This document shows positions 32,255-41,445 of a stretch of DNA of 64,000 nt, piece after piece. The notes under the pieces are model-generated. The model did no database searches and was not told where the DNA came from. It was given only the letters and a program-made list of their open reading frames with translations. The stretch is from assembly GCA_905221195.1 (NCBI GenBank), contig CAJNCF010000001.1, positions 248,001 through 312,000 of the forward strand. The letters are read 5' to 3'. Both the position numbers and the translations under genes were made by a program. This DNA comes from a bacterium. Its GTDB lineage: Bacteria > Bacillota > Bacilli > Lactobacillales > Streptococcaceae. The number at the start of each line of letters is the position of its first letter. The stretch's first letter is position 1.

Positions 32255-33292
32255 ATGCTAGCCATTGAAGAAAGTCAGAAGTTGACTTTAGCAAATTTAC
32301 CTAACCTGAGCCTATTTACAGGGATAGACCAGGGTCAGTTTGAATTTATGAAGAGTCAAGTGTTGAAACAGATTGGCTATGATTCTGCAGACCTCAACTT
32401 TGCCTACTTTGATATGAAAGAAGTGGCCTACAAGGATGTGGAACTGGAGTTGGTTAGCCTTCCCTTCTTTGCGGATGAGAAAATCGTGATATTAGACCAT
32501 TTTGTCGATATCACAACTGCTAAAAAGCGCTTTTTAACAGATGATGAGCTCAAGTCATTTGAGGAATACCTTGATAACCCTTCGCCAACAACCAAGTTGT
32601 TGATCTTTGCGGAAGGAAAGCTGGATAGCAAGAGAAGGTTGGTTAAATTACTTAAGCGTGATGCCAAGGTTTTTGACGCAGTAGAAGCCAAAGAACAAGA
32701 ATTGCGCCAGTATTTCCAAAAGTGGAGCCAGAAACAAGGTCTGCAGTTTGTGGGGCAATCCTTTGAAAATCTCCTCGTCAAATCTGGTTTTCAATTTAGC
32801 GAAATCCAGAAAAATCTCCTCTTTTTACAGTCCTATAAGGCGAATTCTATTATTGAGGAAGAAGATATTATCAATGCTATTCCCAAGACTTTACAGGACA
32901 ATATTTTTGATTTAACTCAGTTTATTCTGACTAAAAAGATGGACCAGGCGCGCGACTTGGTTAGAGACTTGACCTTGCAAGGAGAAGATGAAATTAAGCT
33001 CATAGCTGTCATGTTAGGACAGTTTCGAACTTTTACCCAAGTGAAAATTTTATCGGAGTCTGGGCAAACAGAAGCGCAGATTGCAAGTAGTCTAGGTAGT
33101 TATCTAGGACGCACTCCCAATCCCTATCAAATCAAGTTTGCATTAAGAGATTCGAGAGGACTTTCCTTGAACTTTTTGAAGCAAGCTATTTCCTATTTGA
33201 TTGAGACAGACTATCAGATTAAGACAGGTCTTTATGAAAAAGGTTTCCTTTTTGAAAAGGCACTCCTACAGATTGCTAGTCAGGTAAATTGA
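32255..33292 (+). CDS. holA: DNA polymerase III delta subunit
   Basis: HolA opens the beta clamp within the clamp-loader complex. The 345-residue protein has the family's N-terminal region (LFTGIDQGQFEFMK), a central VSLPFFADEKIVILD and a C-terminal collar region ending KGFLFEKALLQIA. I chose the ATG at 32255 with AAAGGAGA upstream; the in-frame ATG at 32222 directly follows the pyrDA stop and has no site. It is likely cotranscribed with pyrDA. Confidence 0.92.
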   Translation: MLAIEESQKLTLANLPNLSLFTGIDQGQFEFMKSQVLKQIGYDSADLNFAYFDMKEVAYKDVELELVSLPFFADEKIVILDHFVDITTAKKRFLTDDELKSFEEYLDNPSPTTKLLIFAEGKLDSKRRLVKLLKRDAKVFDAVEAKEQELRQYFQKWSQKQGLQFVGQSFENLLVKSGFQFSEIQKNLLFLQSYKANSIIEEEDIINAIPKTLQDNIFDLTQFILTKKMDQARDLVRDLTLQGEDEIKLIAVMLGQFRTFTQVKILSESGQTEAQIASSLGSYLGRTPNPYQIKFALRDSRGLSLNFLKQAISYLIETDYQIKTGLYEKGFLFEKALLQIASQVN

Positions 33293-33359
33293 TATTTTTT
33301 GAAACTACAATCCGCGTCAGGATTAGCTTGTCGTGGGTTTCTTGCTGATTTTCTTATTT

Positions 33360-33567
33360 TATACTCAATATACTCAATGAAAATTAAAGAGGAAACTAGG
33401 AAACTAGCCGCAGGTTGCTCAAAGCACTGTTTTGAGGTTGCGTATGAAACTGACGAAGTCAGCTCAAAACACTGTTTTGAGGTTGTGGATAGAACTGACG
33501 AAGTCAGTAACCATACCTACGGCAAGGCGACGTTGACGCAGTTTGAAGAGATTTTCGAAGAGTATTA
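33360..33567 (-). repeat. BOX element, A-B-B-C type
   Basis: About 208 bp between holA and sodA. On the minus strand boxA is at the right end, and the right part contains CTACGGCAAGGCGACGTTGA, nearly the standard BOX-A1R primer sequence. Two tandem 45-bp boxB modules (33417-33461 and 33462-33506) follow, then boxC (33370-33416). The reading frame inside is not a gene. Confidence 0.9.
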
Positions 33568-33611
33568 GTTAGAAAGTATGTCACTGATTTCCTTATCTAT
33601 AAGCAAAAAAC

Positions 33612-33640
33612 TTGAAAAAAGTGAATGTTTGCGTTATCAT
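33612..33640 (+). promoter_or_regulatory. sodA promoter
   Basis: TTGAAA (33612-33617) and TATCAT (33635-33640) are separated by 17 bases, about 30 bases upstream of the sodA start. Confidence 0.6.
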
Positions 33641-33671
33641 TTTCATATAGAAAGAAAAAGAGGTATTATAG

Positions 33672-34277
33672 ATGGCTATTATCTTACCAGATCTTCCATA
33701 TGCATACGACGCTTTGGAACCATATATCGATGCGGAAACAATGCACTTGCACCATGACAAACACCATCAAACTTATGTCAACAATGCTAATGCAGCTCTT
33801 GAAAAACACCCTGAAATCGGTGAAGACCTTGAAGCCTTGCTTGCTGATGTAGAATCTATCCCAGCTGATATCCGTCAAGCACTTATCAACAATGGTGGTG
33901 GACACTTGAACCACGCTCTTTTCTGGGAATTGATGACTCCTGAAAAAACAGCTCCATCAGCAGAACTTGCAGCAGCAATCGATGCAACATTTGGTTCATT
34001 TGAAGAATTCCAAGCAACCTTCACTGCAGCAGCAACAACTCGTTTTGGTTCTGGATGGGCATGGTTGGTTGTCAACAAAGAGGGTAAACTTGAAGTGACT
34101 TCAACAGCAAACCAAGATACACCAATCTCAGAAGGTAAAAAACCAATCTTGGGCTTGGACGTTTGGGAACATGCTTACTACGTGAAATACCGCAACGTGC
34201 GTCCTGACTACATCAAAGCTTTCTTCTCAGTGATTAACTGGAACAAAGTAGATGAATTGTACGCAGCTGCTAAATAA
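33672..34277 (+). CDS. sodA: superoxide dismutase, Mn/Fe type
   Basis: SodA converts superoxide to peroxide and oxygen. The 201-residue protein carries metal ligands in [23 protein letters not shown] and [13 protein letters not shown] (Asp and His), with a GSGWAWLVV active-site segment. Streptococcal members are manganese enzymes; the sequence alone does not fully exclude iron or cambialistic use. The ribosome site is modest (AGAGG at 13 bases). Codons are those of a highly expressed gene. Confidence 0.96.
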   Translation: MAIILPDLPYAYDALEPYIDAETMHLHHDKHHQTYVNNANAALEKHPEIGEDLEALLADVESIPADIRQALINNGGGHLNHALFWELMTPEKTAPSAELAAAIDATFGSFEEFQATFTAAATTRFGSGWAWLVVNKEGKLEVTSTANQDTPISEGKKPILGLDVWEHAYYVKYRNVRPDYIKAFFSVINWNKVDELYAAAK

Positions 34278-34286
34278 TGATAGTTG

Positions 34287-34314
34287 GAGGGAAGAATTGT
34301 TCTTCTCTTTTTTA
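34287..34314 (+). terminator. intrinsic terminator of sodA
   Basis: GGGAAGAA and TTCTTCTC form a stem with a 3-base loop followed by a T tract. Confidence 0.7.
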
Positions 34315-34433
34315 GGTTATATAATTCTGGTCTGATAAAATCGTCAGACTTTTTTCATTTTTATGAGAAACGTGCTAACTGCTAGAAATTATGGTAGAAT
34401 AAAGTATTAAGTAATCGTGAAAAAAGGATATCT

Positions 34434-34964
34434 ATGCGAAAAGAAATTGCACCTGAATTATACAACTATAACAAGTTTCCTGGTCCTGAGTTCCATTTAC
34501 ACGGGGACAAGGTCGAAACGGAAGGGATAGTTTTTTCCTTGGTTGAAAATATCAAGGATGCCTTTGATGTGACGGCTTTTAATCAGCGTTTTTCAGAAGT
34601 CTTAACCAAGTTTGATTATATCGTGGGGGACTGGAGTAATGAACAGCTTCGCCTACGAGGTTTCTACAAGGATGATCGAACAGAGGAAAATCTGGAAAAA
34701 ATCAGTCGTTTACAAGACTATCTTTTAGAGTATTGTAGTTATGGTTGTGCCTATTTTGTTCTAGAAAATGAAGCGCCTAAGCGCGCATCATTTGACAAGA
34801 AAATGCGCAAGAAGGAAGAAGAACAGTCTTCTAAAAAAGGGAAGAAACAGGCTCAACCAAAACGAAAACCGAATGCAGATAAGAAAAATAGACGTCGTCA
34901 GAAAGACCAGCATTCTCAGAAAGAGGACAAGGGGCAACGTCATTTTGTTATTCGTCAGAAGTGA
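34434..34964 (+). CDS. YutD family protein (DUF1027)
   Basis: This 176-residue protein has a YutD-like domain over residues 1-118 (FNQRFSEVLTKFDYIVGDWS, then LRLRGFYKDD) and a very basic Lys/Arg/Gln tail (about 120-172) that may bind nucleic acid or the ribosome. The function of YutD is not established. It is followed 20 bases later by rlmN and probably shares its transcript. An AAAGGA site precedes the ATG. Confidence 0.82.
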   Translation: MRKEIAPELYNYNKFPGPEFHLHGDKVETEGIVFSLVENIKDAFDVTAFNQRFSEVLTKFDYIVGDWSNEQLRLRGFYKDDRTEENLEKISRLQDYLLEYCSYGCAYFVLENEAPKRASFDKKMRKKEEEQSSKKGKKQAQPKRKPNADKKNRRRQKDQHSQKEDKGQRHFVIRQK

Positions 34965-34984
34965 GTAGAGAATAAGGAGAAGAA

Positions 34985-36070
34985 ATGAAACCGTCAATTT
35001 ATAGTTTAACACGTCAAACCATGCAGGAATGGGTATTGGAGCAGGGAGAAAAGAAATTCCGTGCAGATCAAATCTGGGAATGGCTCTATCGTAAACGTGT
35101 GCAGTCATTTGAAGAAATGACCAACCTTTCAAAGGATTTGATTGCTAAGCTCAATGACCAGTTTGTGGTCAATCCATTGAAACAGCGAATTGTTCAAGAG
35201 TCTGCTGATGGTACTGTCAAATATCTCTTTGAATTGCCTGACGGTATGTTAATTGAGACTGTACTCATGCGTCAGCACTATGGTTTGTCAGTCTGTGTGA
35301 CGACTCAGGTCGGCTGTAATATCGGTTGTACCTTCTGTGCCTCTGGTTTGATCAAGAAGCAACGCGACCTCAATAACGGTGAAATCGTAGCGCAGATCAT
35401 GCTGGTTCAGAAATATTTTGATGACCGTGGACAAGACGAACGCGTCAGCCATATCGTTGTCATGGGTATCGGTGAGCCCTTTGATAACTACAATAATGTC
35501 TTGAATTTCGTTCGTACCATCAATGATGACAAGGGAATGGCCATCGGTGCTCGTCACATCACGGTTTCAACTTCAGGTTTGGCCCATAAAATTCGTGATT
35601 TTGCTAATGAAGGAGTTCAGGTCAATCTTGCTGTTTCTCTTCACGCACCCAATAATGAATTGCGTTCAAGCATCATGAAGATTAACCGTGCCTTTCCTAT
35701 TGAAAAACTCTTTGCAGCTATTGAGTATTACATTGAAACAACCAACCGCCGTGTAACCTTTGAATACATCATGCTCAATGAAGTTAACGATGGTGTAGAA
35801 CAAGCCTTGGAATTGGCTGAATTGCTCAAGAACATCAAGAAATTGTCTTATGTAAACTTGATTCCTTATAACCCAGTTAGTGAGCATGACCAATATAGCC
35901 GTAGTCCTAAAGAGCGCGTGATGGCCTTCTATGATACTCTTAAGAAAAAAGGGGTTAACTGTGTTGTTCGTCAAGAACATGGAACTGATATTGATGCAGC
36001 TTGTGGACAATTGCGTTCCAATACAATGAAACGTGATCGCCAGAAAGCAGTTGCAGCAGTCAATCCTTAA
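34985..36070 (+). CDS. rlmN: 23S rRNA A2503 / tRNA A37 methyltransferase
   Basis: RlmN is a radical-SAM enzyme that makes 2-methyladenosine in 23S rRNA and some tRNAs. The 361-residue protein contains the iron-sulfur motif CNIGCTFC, the MGIGEPFDN segment and a C-terminal methyl-carrier cysteine in [16 protein letters not shown] precedes the start. It overlaps the VanZ-like gene by one base (TAATG). Confidence 0.95.
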   Translation: MKPSIYSLTRQTMQEWVLEQGEKKFRADQIWEWLYRKRVQSFEEMTNLSKDLIAKLNDQFVVNPLKQRIVQESADGTVKYLFELPDGMLIETVLMRQHYGLSVCVTTQVGCNIGCTFCASGLIKKQRDLNNGEIVAQIMLVQKYFDDRGQDERVSHIVVMGIGEPFDNYNNVLNFVRTINDDKGMAIGARHITVSTSGLAHKIRDFANEGVQVNLAVSLHAPNNELRSSIMKINRAFPIEKLFAAIEYYIETTNRRVTFEYIMLNEVNDGVEQALELAELLKNIKKLSYVNLIPYNPVSEHDQYSRSPKERVMAFYDTLKKKGVNCVVRQEHGTDIDAACGQLRSNTMKRDRQKAVAAVNP

Positions 36071-36552
36071 TGATGAAGAAAACTCATAATCATATTTTAG
36101 TCTTGGGAGTCATTTTCTATAGCATTTGTATTGTCTACTTTTGTTTTACTCCTCAAGAACATTCTCCCGTGGGAGTGGAAACTCCAGGTATTCAGCATCG
36201 TGGACGCCTGGTTTTTCTTTTGACGCCTTTCAATTCTTTCTGGAAACTGGGGGAAGTGAGTGATATGGGACAATTATGTTGGATTTTTTTACAAAATATC
36301 CTCAATGTCTTCTTGCTTTTTCCTCTGGTCTTTCAACTTATCTATCTCTTTCCAAGTTTAAGGAAAACAAAAAGAGTGCTACTTTTCAGTTTTCTAGTGA
36401 GTCTTGGAATCGAGTGTACGCAGTTAGTCTTGGACTTTTTCTTTGATTTCAATCGCGTCTTTGAGATTGATGATTTGTGGACCAACACCTTGGGTGGCTA
36501 TCTGGCTTGGCTCCTCTATAAACAACTACATAAAAACAAGATAAGGAATTAA
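36070..36552 (+). CDS. VanZ-like family membrane protein
   Basis: This 160-residue protein has four likely membrane helices and the VanZ-domain features (FTPQEHS near the first loop, ECTQLVLDFFFDFNRVFEIDDL in the third). VanZ proteins are linked to low-level glycopeptide tolerance, but chromosomal members usually have no proven role. A second ATG directly follows the first (36073). The one-base overlap with rlmN and 1-base gap to the ABC-F gene suggest coupling. Confidence 0.85.
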   Translation: MMKKTHNHILVLGVIFYSICIVYFCFTPQEHSPVGVETPGIQHRGRLVFLLTPFNSFWKLGEVSDMGQLCWIFLQNILNVFLLFPLVFQLIYLFPSLRKTKRVLLFSFLVSLGIECTQLVLDFFFDFNRVFEIDDLWTNTLGGYLAWLLYKQLHKNKIRN

Positions 36553-36553
36553 A

Positions 36554-38095
36554 ATGAGTATTTTAGAAGTTAAAAATCTGAGTCACGGTTTTGGTGACCG
36601 TGCAATTTTTGAAGATGTGTCCTTCCGTCTCCTCAAGGGGGAACATATCGGTCTGGTCGGTGCCAACGGTGAAGGGAAATCAACCTTTATGAGTATTGTG
36701 ACTGGTAAGATGTTACCAGACGAAGGAAAGGTTGAGTGGTCTAAGTATGTGACTGCTGGTTACTTAGATCAGCACTCCGTCCTTGCTGAAGGGCAATCTG
36801 TTCGAGATGTTCTGCGTACAGCCTTTGATGAGCTATTCAAAGCTGAAGCTCGTATCAATGACCTCTATATGGAAATGGCTGAAGACGGTGCGGATGTTGA
36901 TGCTCTCATGGAAGAAGTTGGCGAACTCCAAGACCGTCTGGAGAGTCGTGATTTCTATACCTTGGATGCTAAGATTGACGAAGTAGCGCGTGCCCTTGGT
37001 GTCATGGACTTTGGCATGGATACGGATGTAACTTCTTTGTCAGGGGGACAAAGAACCAAAGTGCTTTTGGCCAAACTTCTCCTTGAAAAGCCTGATATCT
37101 TGCTTTTGGATGAGCCGACCAACTACTTGGATGCTGAGCATATTGATTGGCTCAAGCGCTATCTCCAAAACTATGAGAATGCCTTTGTTCTTATTTCACA
37201 CGATATTCCATTCCTAAATGATGTTATTAATATTGTCTATCATGTGGAAAATCAACAACTGACGCGTTACTCTGGTGACTACTACCAGTTCCAAGAAGTC
37301 TATGCCATGAAGAAATCTCAGTTGGAGGCTGCCTACGAACGTCAGCAGAAAGAAATTGCAGACCTCAAGGACTTCGTCGCACGAAACAAAGCGCGTGTTG
37401 CAACACGAAACATGGCCATGTCTCGTCAGAAGAAATTGGATAAGATGGAGATTATCGAACTCCAAAGTGAGAAACCAAAACCATCCTTTGATTTCAAACC
37501 AGCTCGTACACCAGGACGCTTTATCTTCCAAGCCAAGGATTTGCAGATTGGTTATGACCGTCCTCTGACTAAGCCTTTAAATCTTACCTTTGAACGCAAT
37601 CAAAAGGTTGCCATTATCGGAGCAAATGGTATTGGGAAAACAACTCTCTTGAAGTCTCTTTTGGGAATTATCCCACCTATTGCAGGGGAAGTGGAACGCG
37701 GTGACTACCTAGAACTCGGTTACTTTGAACAGGAAGTAGAAGGGGGCAATCGCCAAACCCCACTTGAAGCTGTCTGGAATGCCTTTCCTGCCCTTAACCA
37801 AGCAGAAGTTCGTGCAGCTCTTGCCCGTTGTGGTCTGACAACCAAGCATATCGAAAGCCAGATTCAGGTCTTGTCAGGTGGGGAACAAGCCAAGGTTCGT
37901 TTCTGTCTCTTGATGAATCGTGAAAACAACGTTTTAGTGCTGGACGAGCCGACCAACCATTTGGATGTGGATGCCAAGGATGAACTCAAGCGCGCTCTCA
38001 AAGAATACAAGGGATCTATTCTTATGGTCTGTCACGAACCAGACTTCTATGAAGGCTGGATGGACCAAATCTGGGATTTTAACAAGCTAACTTAA
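36554..38095 (+). CDS. ABC-F family ATPase, YfmM-like
   Basis: This soluble protein of 513 residues has two ATPase domains and no membrane part. The first has GANGEGKST, SGGQRTK and LLLDEPTNYLD; the second has GANGIGKTT, LSGGEQAK and LVLDEPTNHLD. The interdomain linker contains the conserved RNKARVATRNMAMSRQKKLD. ABC-F proteins act on the ribosome in translation or resistance. The sequence resembles the housekeeping YfmM group rather than known resistance factors. Confidence 0.9.
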   Translation: MSILEVKNLSHGFGDRAIFEDVSFRLLKGEHIGLVGANGEGKSTFMSIVTGKMLPDEGKVEWSKYVTAGYLDQHSVLAEGQSVRDVLRTAFDELFKAEARINDLYMEMAEDGADVDALMEEVGELQDRLESRDFYTLDAKIDEVARALGVMDFGMDTDVTSLSGGQRTKVLLAKLLLEKPDILLLDEPTNYLDAEHIDWLKRYLQNYENAFVLISHDIPFLNDVINIVYHVENQQLTRYSGDYYQFQEVYAMKKSQLEAAYERQQKEIADLKDFVARNKARVATRNMAMSRQKKLDKMEIIELQSEKPKPSFDFKPARTPGRFIFQAKDLQIGYDRPLTKPLNLTFERNQKVAIIGANGIGKTTLLKSLLGIIPPIAGEVERGDYLELGYFEQEVEGGNRQTPLEAVWNAFPALNQAEVRAALARCGLTTKHIESQIQVLSGGEQAKVRFCLLMNRENNVLVLDEPTNHLDVDAKDELKRALKEYKGSILMVCHEPDFYEGWMDQIWDFNKLT

Positions 38096-38109
38096 AAATA
38101 AGTATAAAA

Positions 38110-38145
38110 GAAATACAGTACCGAATGTGGGTACTGTATTTTTTA
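38110..38145. terminator. bidirectional terminator between the ABC-F gene and slrA
   Basis: AAATACAGTACC and GGTACTGTATTT form a long perfect stem with A and T flanks, serving both converging genes. Confidence 0.85.
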
Positions 38146-38150
38146 GATTT

Positions 38151-38954
38151 TTAAGATTTAAAATCGTAGTCTTTCACTACTTCGATGCTGTCGATAGTAA
38201 TTGCAGTCGTTGGTTTATCTTTCTCATCTTTTTCGGCTTTAGCAATCTTATCTACAACATCCATACCGTCAATCACTTGGCCAAAGACTGGGTGTTTGCC
38301 ATCTAGACTAGGATTTCCCCCTTCTTTGTAGGCTTCGATGATTTTCTTTGGATACTTGCTTGTAGGGAGTTTAGCAGAGGTATCTGTGGAGTTTTGGTTG
38401 ATGAAGAATTGGCTACCATTGGTGTTTGGTTGACCAGTATTTGCCATCGCAAGAGCCCCACGGATGTTATAGAGATAAGGAGTGATCTCGTTTTTGAATC
38501 CAGTTCCCTTGTCTTTTGTCTTATCCTTGTCATGCCAGATAGACTGACCACCTGTACCATCTCCTTTTGGATCTCCAGTTTGGACCATAAAGCCATCGAT
38601 GACACGGTGGAAGGTAATGCCGTTATAGTAGCCTTCTTTGGCATGAGTGAGGAAGTTTTCAACTGCTAGAGGAGCGAGTTTAGGGAAGAGTTTAATGTGT
38701 ATATCGCCTTGACTTGTGTGGAGAACTACTTCGGCTTCATCTTCAGCAACTTCCTTAGAAAGTTGAGGGAAGTTGGCATTCTCATTTGTTAAAGCATCGT
38801 TTAACTCCTTGGCAGATTGGGCTGCTGCTTTGGAGCTCTCTTCAGCGGCCAAGCTAGAATCCACATAATCATCACCACGCAAACTACGTTGAATGCTGCT
38901 ACATCCAGCTAGGGCTACAGTGGACAGTAAAAGAAGGGTTGCTAGTTTTTTCAT
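38151..38954 (-). CDS. slrA: cyclophilin-type peptidyl-prolyl isomerase lipoprotein
   Basis: This is a surface lipoprotein that isomerises prolyl bonds and helps fold exported proteins; pneumococcal SlrA also aids colonisation. The 267-residue precursor has a signal peptide with lipobox LAGC (Cys at 18), a linker rich in Ala/Glu/Ser, then a cyclophilin domain with [15 protein letters not shown] and GSQFFINQN. Transcription is on the minus strand with a -10-like TACAAT before the ATG. Confidence 0.93.
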   Translation of the reverse strand: MKKLATLLLLSTVALAGCSSIQRSLRGDDYVDSSLAAEESSKAAAQSAKELNDALTNENANFPQLSKEVAEDEAEVVLHTSQGDIHIKLFPKLAPLAVENFLTHAKEGYYNGITFHRVIDGFMVQTGDPKGDGTGGQSIWHDKDKTKDKGTGFKNEITPYLYNIRGALAMANTGQPNTNGSQFFINQNSTDTSAKLPTSKYPKKIIEAYKEGGNPSLDGKHPVFGQVIDGMDVVDKIAKAEKDEKDKPTTAITIDSIEVVKDYDFKS

Positions 38955-39258
38955 TCTGTTCCTCTCAAAAATTCATTTCTACCATTGTACCCTAAAAGGA
39001 AGTGGATTTCAAATATTAGTGACAAGACAGTTTAAGAGGAAGTCAACCATAAAGTCGCTTGTTTAAAGGTATCAATACCATAAGTGTACTAGAAGTATTT
39101 AGGAAACTAGGTCTTAAGAAAGCTCGTAAAGCATCACAATTAGTAAACGTTAATTCGAAAGAATTACTATATTTTAAAAGAGCACATTTTCAAAGGATTT
39201 TTTCTTTTGGCTTCAATTCCTAATTAATCAATGAACTTAATACTAGGTCTCGAAAAGA
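38955..39258. other. intergenic region with an unrecognised short open frame
   Basis: A plus-strand frame from TTG 39059 to TAA 39221-39223 (54 codons) contains VFRKLGLKKARKASQLV and ELLYFKRAHFQ, which looks protein-like. It has no ribosome site and follows an in-frame stop at 39050-39052. It may be a relic of a larger gene. I do not recognise it. Confidence 0.35.
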
Positions 39259-39259
39259 A

Positions 39260-39484
39260 TTATGCTTCCTCTTTCTGTCTGAGTTCAAAGAGGTCTTCTA
39301 CTTTCAGATTAAAAACTTGAGCAATTTTAAGAGCCATTTCCAGCGAAGGATTGTAACGGTTATTTTCCAAGTGCAGAATTGTCTCGCGTCGCATGCCGAT
39401 GAGGTCGGCTAACTCCTGCTGGGTCATGCCTGTGGACTCACGAACAGATTTGAGATTAGTAATAATATTGCTTTCTTTGGCCAT
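39260..39484 (-). CDS. XRE family transcriptional regulator, short
   Basis: This 74-residue DNA-binding protein is almost entirely one helix-turn-helix domain of the Cro/CI type (TGMTQQELADLIGMRRETIL, about 18-37) with a conserved VEDLFEL end. It lies 2 bases downstream of the membrane-protein gene in the same operon. Such pairs usually autoregulate through operators at the operon start, and two palindromes are indeed found there. The trigger is unknown. Confidence 0.88.
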   Translation of the reverse strand: MAKESNIITNLKSVRESTGMTQQELADLIGMRRETILHLENNRYNPSLEMALKIAQVFNLKVEDLFELRQKEEA

Positions 39485-39486
39485 GT

Positions 39487-40065
39487 TTATCCTCTACGTT
39501 CCAAGATAAGATAGACAACCGAAAAGATGCAAATCAAGGCAGCTATGCTAATAAATATCTGTCCCATGTAAATAGTGAGAGATCCCATATACCCAATGAT
39601 AACTGCTAGGATCATCAGTGCGCCTAGTATAAAAACAAACATCAAGCTAGCTGCCTTGGCTAAATTAGCATAAAAGCGTTCGTCCGGAGTTTCCTTGACA
39701 TTTTTCAAACAGAAAAAACCAAATACAATCACTTCAATAACGAGGCCAATTCCCAAAATCCATTCTTTAATACCAGAACTTACGCTTGGGGTCGCAACCC
39801 AAATCCCTACTGTATAAAAAATGCTTGCTGCAAACACAAGTATCGTGTAAAACTTAGCAGACAAGTCAAACATAATCTTTCCCTTACCTTTCTGACTCTT
39901 ATGTAGCCAGCTCCAAATAGCTACAATTTGACCTAACACTGAAATACCAGTAATAACTAACTTGGGTCCCCAACTAAGATTAGAACCAAATAAAACAATA
40001 AAATCAATAGAGAGAGCTACGGCAATCATTGCAATGAGGTCACGCATTTTTTGACTTTTTTTCAT
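39487..40065 (-). CDS. membrane protein paired with XRE regulator
   Basis: This 192-residue protein has five or six likely membrane helices with a short cytoplasmic KETPDERFYANLAKAAS loop, a segment often seen in DUF3169/DUF3796-like membrane partners of small XRE regulators. I chose the ATG at 40065 because AAGGAG lies 7 bases upstream; the ATG at 40101 falls within the operator. It is the first gene of the two-gene operon. It may sense the membrane state or sequester the regulator, but this is inference. Confidence 0.8.
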   Translation of the reverse strand: MKKSQKMRDLIAMIAVALSIDFIVLFGSNLSWGPKLVITGISVLGQIVAIWSWLHKSQKGKGKIMFDLSAKFYTILVFAASIFYTVGIWVATPSVSSGIKEWILGIGLVIEVIVFGFFCLKNVKETPDERFYANLAKAASLMFVFILGALMILAVIIGYMGSLTIYMGQIFISIAALICIFSVVYLILERRG

Positions 40066-40082
40066 GATAGACTCCTTTTTTG

Positions 40083-40129
40083 TGTTATAAATATATAACA
40101 CTTAAATTTTATGTTATAAATATATCACA
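40083..40129 (-). promoter_or_regulatory. tandem palindromic operators of the XRE operon
   Basis: TGTTATAAATATATAACA (40083-40100) is a perfect dyad of 7-base arms, and TGTTATAAATATATCACA (40112-40129) is a copy with one change. Their starts are 29 bp apart, both within the promoter region before the operon's ribosome site. They are good candidates for autoregulation by the XRE protein. Confidence 0.65.
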
Positions 40130-40442
40130 TTTAAATTTAGAAAGCAAGAATTTATGTGGCAAGGTGGCAATTATTTGAAAAATTTTTTTAATAAAAGCCC
40201 TTGATAGTCAAACAATTAAAGAATTCTTTGAAGCAATGCATCGGATTTGGTTTGGATAGTTTCGTTAATAATATTTGATGATAAAGAATTTTTGGAAAAT
40301 CTAGATACTGTATGAATCTCTACTTTTTTCTTAGACTGTTATAAAGTCTGTCAGAATAAGCGTTATAGGTGTAGAAGTTAATTTTTACAGAACTAAATTA
40401 TTCCCCTATCTAGAATCTATTAATTCATATTTTATAAATTAA
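40130..40442. other. AT-rich gene-free stretch
   Basis: About 310 bases with no gene, repeat or clear promoter that I can support. It links the XRE operon's upstream side to the coding relic. Confidence 0.5.
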
Positions 40443-40570
40443 TTAGTAGATATCGTTCTTAAAATCCTTGATGTTTCGTTTGGGAATGGGCTTAGGATTT
40501 AGGAGCCAGGCATCCAAATCTCGTTCAGGCGATATGAAGGGTTTGAGTTGATGGTCTTTATAAAATGTTT
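40443..40570 (-). pseudogene. 3' remnant of an unrecognised gene cut by a BOX element
   Basis: On the minus strand about 42 codons read as a plausible protein end, with KPFISPERDLDAWLLNP followed by KPIPKRNIKDFKNDIY and a stop at 40443-40445. Going upstream, the frame meets a stop exactly where the BOX element begins (40571). There is no start. The repeat therefore appears to have replaced or separated the 5' part. I cannot name the family. Confidence 0.5.
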
Positions 40571-40678
40571 CTAATACTCTTCGAAAATCTCTTCAAACTA
40601 CGTTAGCTTTGCCTTGCCGTACTCAAGTACAGTCTGCGGCTAGCTTCCTAGTTTGCTCTTTGATTTTCATTGAGTATA
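40571..40678 (+). repeat. BOX element, A-C type
   Basis: About 108 bp: boxA (ATACTCTTCGAAAATCTCTT onwards) joined to boxC (GGCTAGCTTCCTAGTTTGCT to GAGTATA) without boxB, matching 59+50. It lies directly beside the coding relic and upstream of rpsP. Confidence 0.88.
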
Positions 40679-40761
40679 AAATAGTATTCACGGCTAGCTT
40701 CTTTCAAACATTTATTTCCTACTTCTAACAAATTTATAAATGGTTTAAAAATTTTATAGTC

Positions 40762-40804
40762 TGTCAAGTTTTTTTCTTGACACCTGTCAGAAATCTGCTA
40801 TAAT
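40762..40804 (+). promoter_or_regulatory. rpsP-khpA promoter with inverted repeat over the -35
   Basis: TTGACA (40777-40782) and TGCTATAAT with TATAAT at 40799-40804 have a 16-base spacer, a strong promoter. TGTCAAG (40762-40768) and CTTGACA (40776-40782) form a perfect inverted repeat around seven T, so the -35 is half of a dyad. Confidence 0.8.
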
Positions 40805-40868
40805 AGAACATGTGCTAAATAGCTCAGCTATTTCACCGAAATAAAAAATAAGAAAAGAGACTTTAAAA

Positions 40869-41141
40869 ATGGCAGTTAAAATCCGTTTGACTCGTATGGG
40901 TTCTAAGAAAAAACCTTTCTACCGTATCAACGTAGCAGATTCACGTTCACCACGTGACGGACGTTTCATCGAAACAGTTGGAACTTACAACCCACTTGTT
41001 GCTGAAAACCAAGTAACTTTGAAAGAAGATCGCGTTCTTGCATGGTTGGCTGATGGAGCTCAACCTTCAGATACAGTTCGCAACATCCTTTCAAAAGAAG
41101 GCGTATTGAAGAAATTCCACGATTCTAAATTCTCAAAATAA
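40869..41141 (+). CDS. rpsP: 30S ribosomal protein S16
   Basis: S16 is a small-subunit assembly protein. The 90-residue sequence has the standard [17 protein letters not shown] start and [10 protein letters not shown] segment. A strong promoter precedes it, and khpA follows after 19 bases. Codon use is that of a highly expressed gene. Confidence 0.97.
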   Translation: MAVKIRLTRMGSKKKPFYRINVADSRSPRDGRFIETVGTYNPLVAENQVTLKEDRVLAWLADGAQPSDTVRNILSKEGVLKKFHDSKFSK

Positions 41142-41160
41142 GTTTAAAGTAGGTTGACAG

Positions 41161-41400
41161 ATGGATACGATTGAAAATCTCATTATTGCGATTGTGAAAC
41201 CCTTGATTTCACAACCAGATGCCTTAACTATCAAGATTGAAGATACACCAGAATTCTTGGAATATCATTTGGATCTTGATCAAAGTGATGTGGGTCGTGT
41301 AATCGGTCGTAAGGGTCGCACTATTTCTGCGATAAGAACGATTGTCTACTCTGTCCCAACTGAAGACAAAAAAGTAAGAATCGTTATTGACGAAAAATAA
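41161..41400 (+). CDS. khpA: KH-domain RNA-binding protein KhpA
   Basis: KhpA is a small single-KH protein that pairs with KhpB/Jag to bind RNA; in pneumococcus the pair affects cell elongation and division. The 79-residue protein has the GxxG loop in [15 protein letters not shown] (about 47-61). It is cotranscribed with rpsP, and a terminator follows directly. The ribosome site is weak (AGGTTG), fitting coupled or low translation. Confidence 0.93.
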   Translation: MDTIENLIIAIVKPLISQPDALTIKIEDTPEFLEYHLDLDQSDVGRVIGRKGRTISAIRTIVYSVPTEDKKVRIVIDEK

Positions 41401-41404
41401 GAAG

Positions 41405-41430
41405 GGCGGGACGAATGTCTCGCTTTTTTT
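41405..41430 (+). terminator. intrinsic terminator of rpsP-khpA
   Basis: GCGGGAC and GTCTCGC pair around GAAT, followed by seven T. Confidence 0.85.
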
Positions 41431-41445
41431 GTGTGGAGAAGTTTA

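Noticed and set aside
33417..33506. Two tandem 45-bp repeats as a possible CRISPR or VNTR locus
   Set aside because: They are boxB modules inside a BOX element. There are only two, with no spacers and no cas genes.
33299..33568. Plus-strand open frame of 89 codons after holA
   Set aside because: It is almost wholly BOX sequence, including the tandem 45-bp boxB modules.
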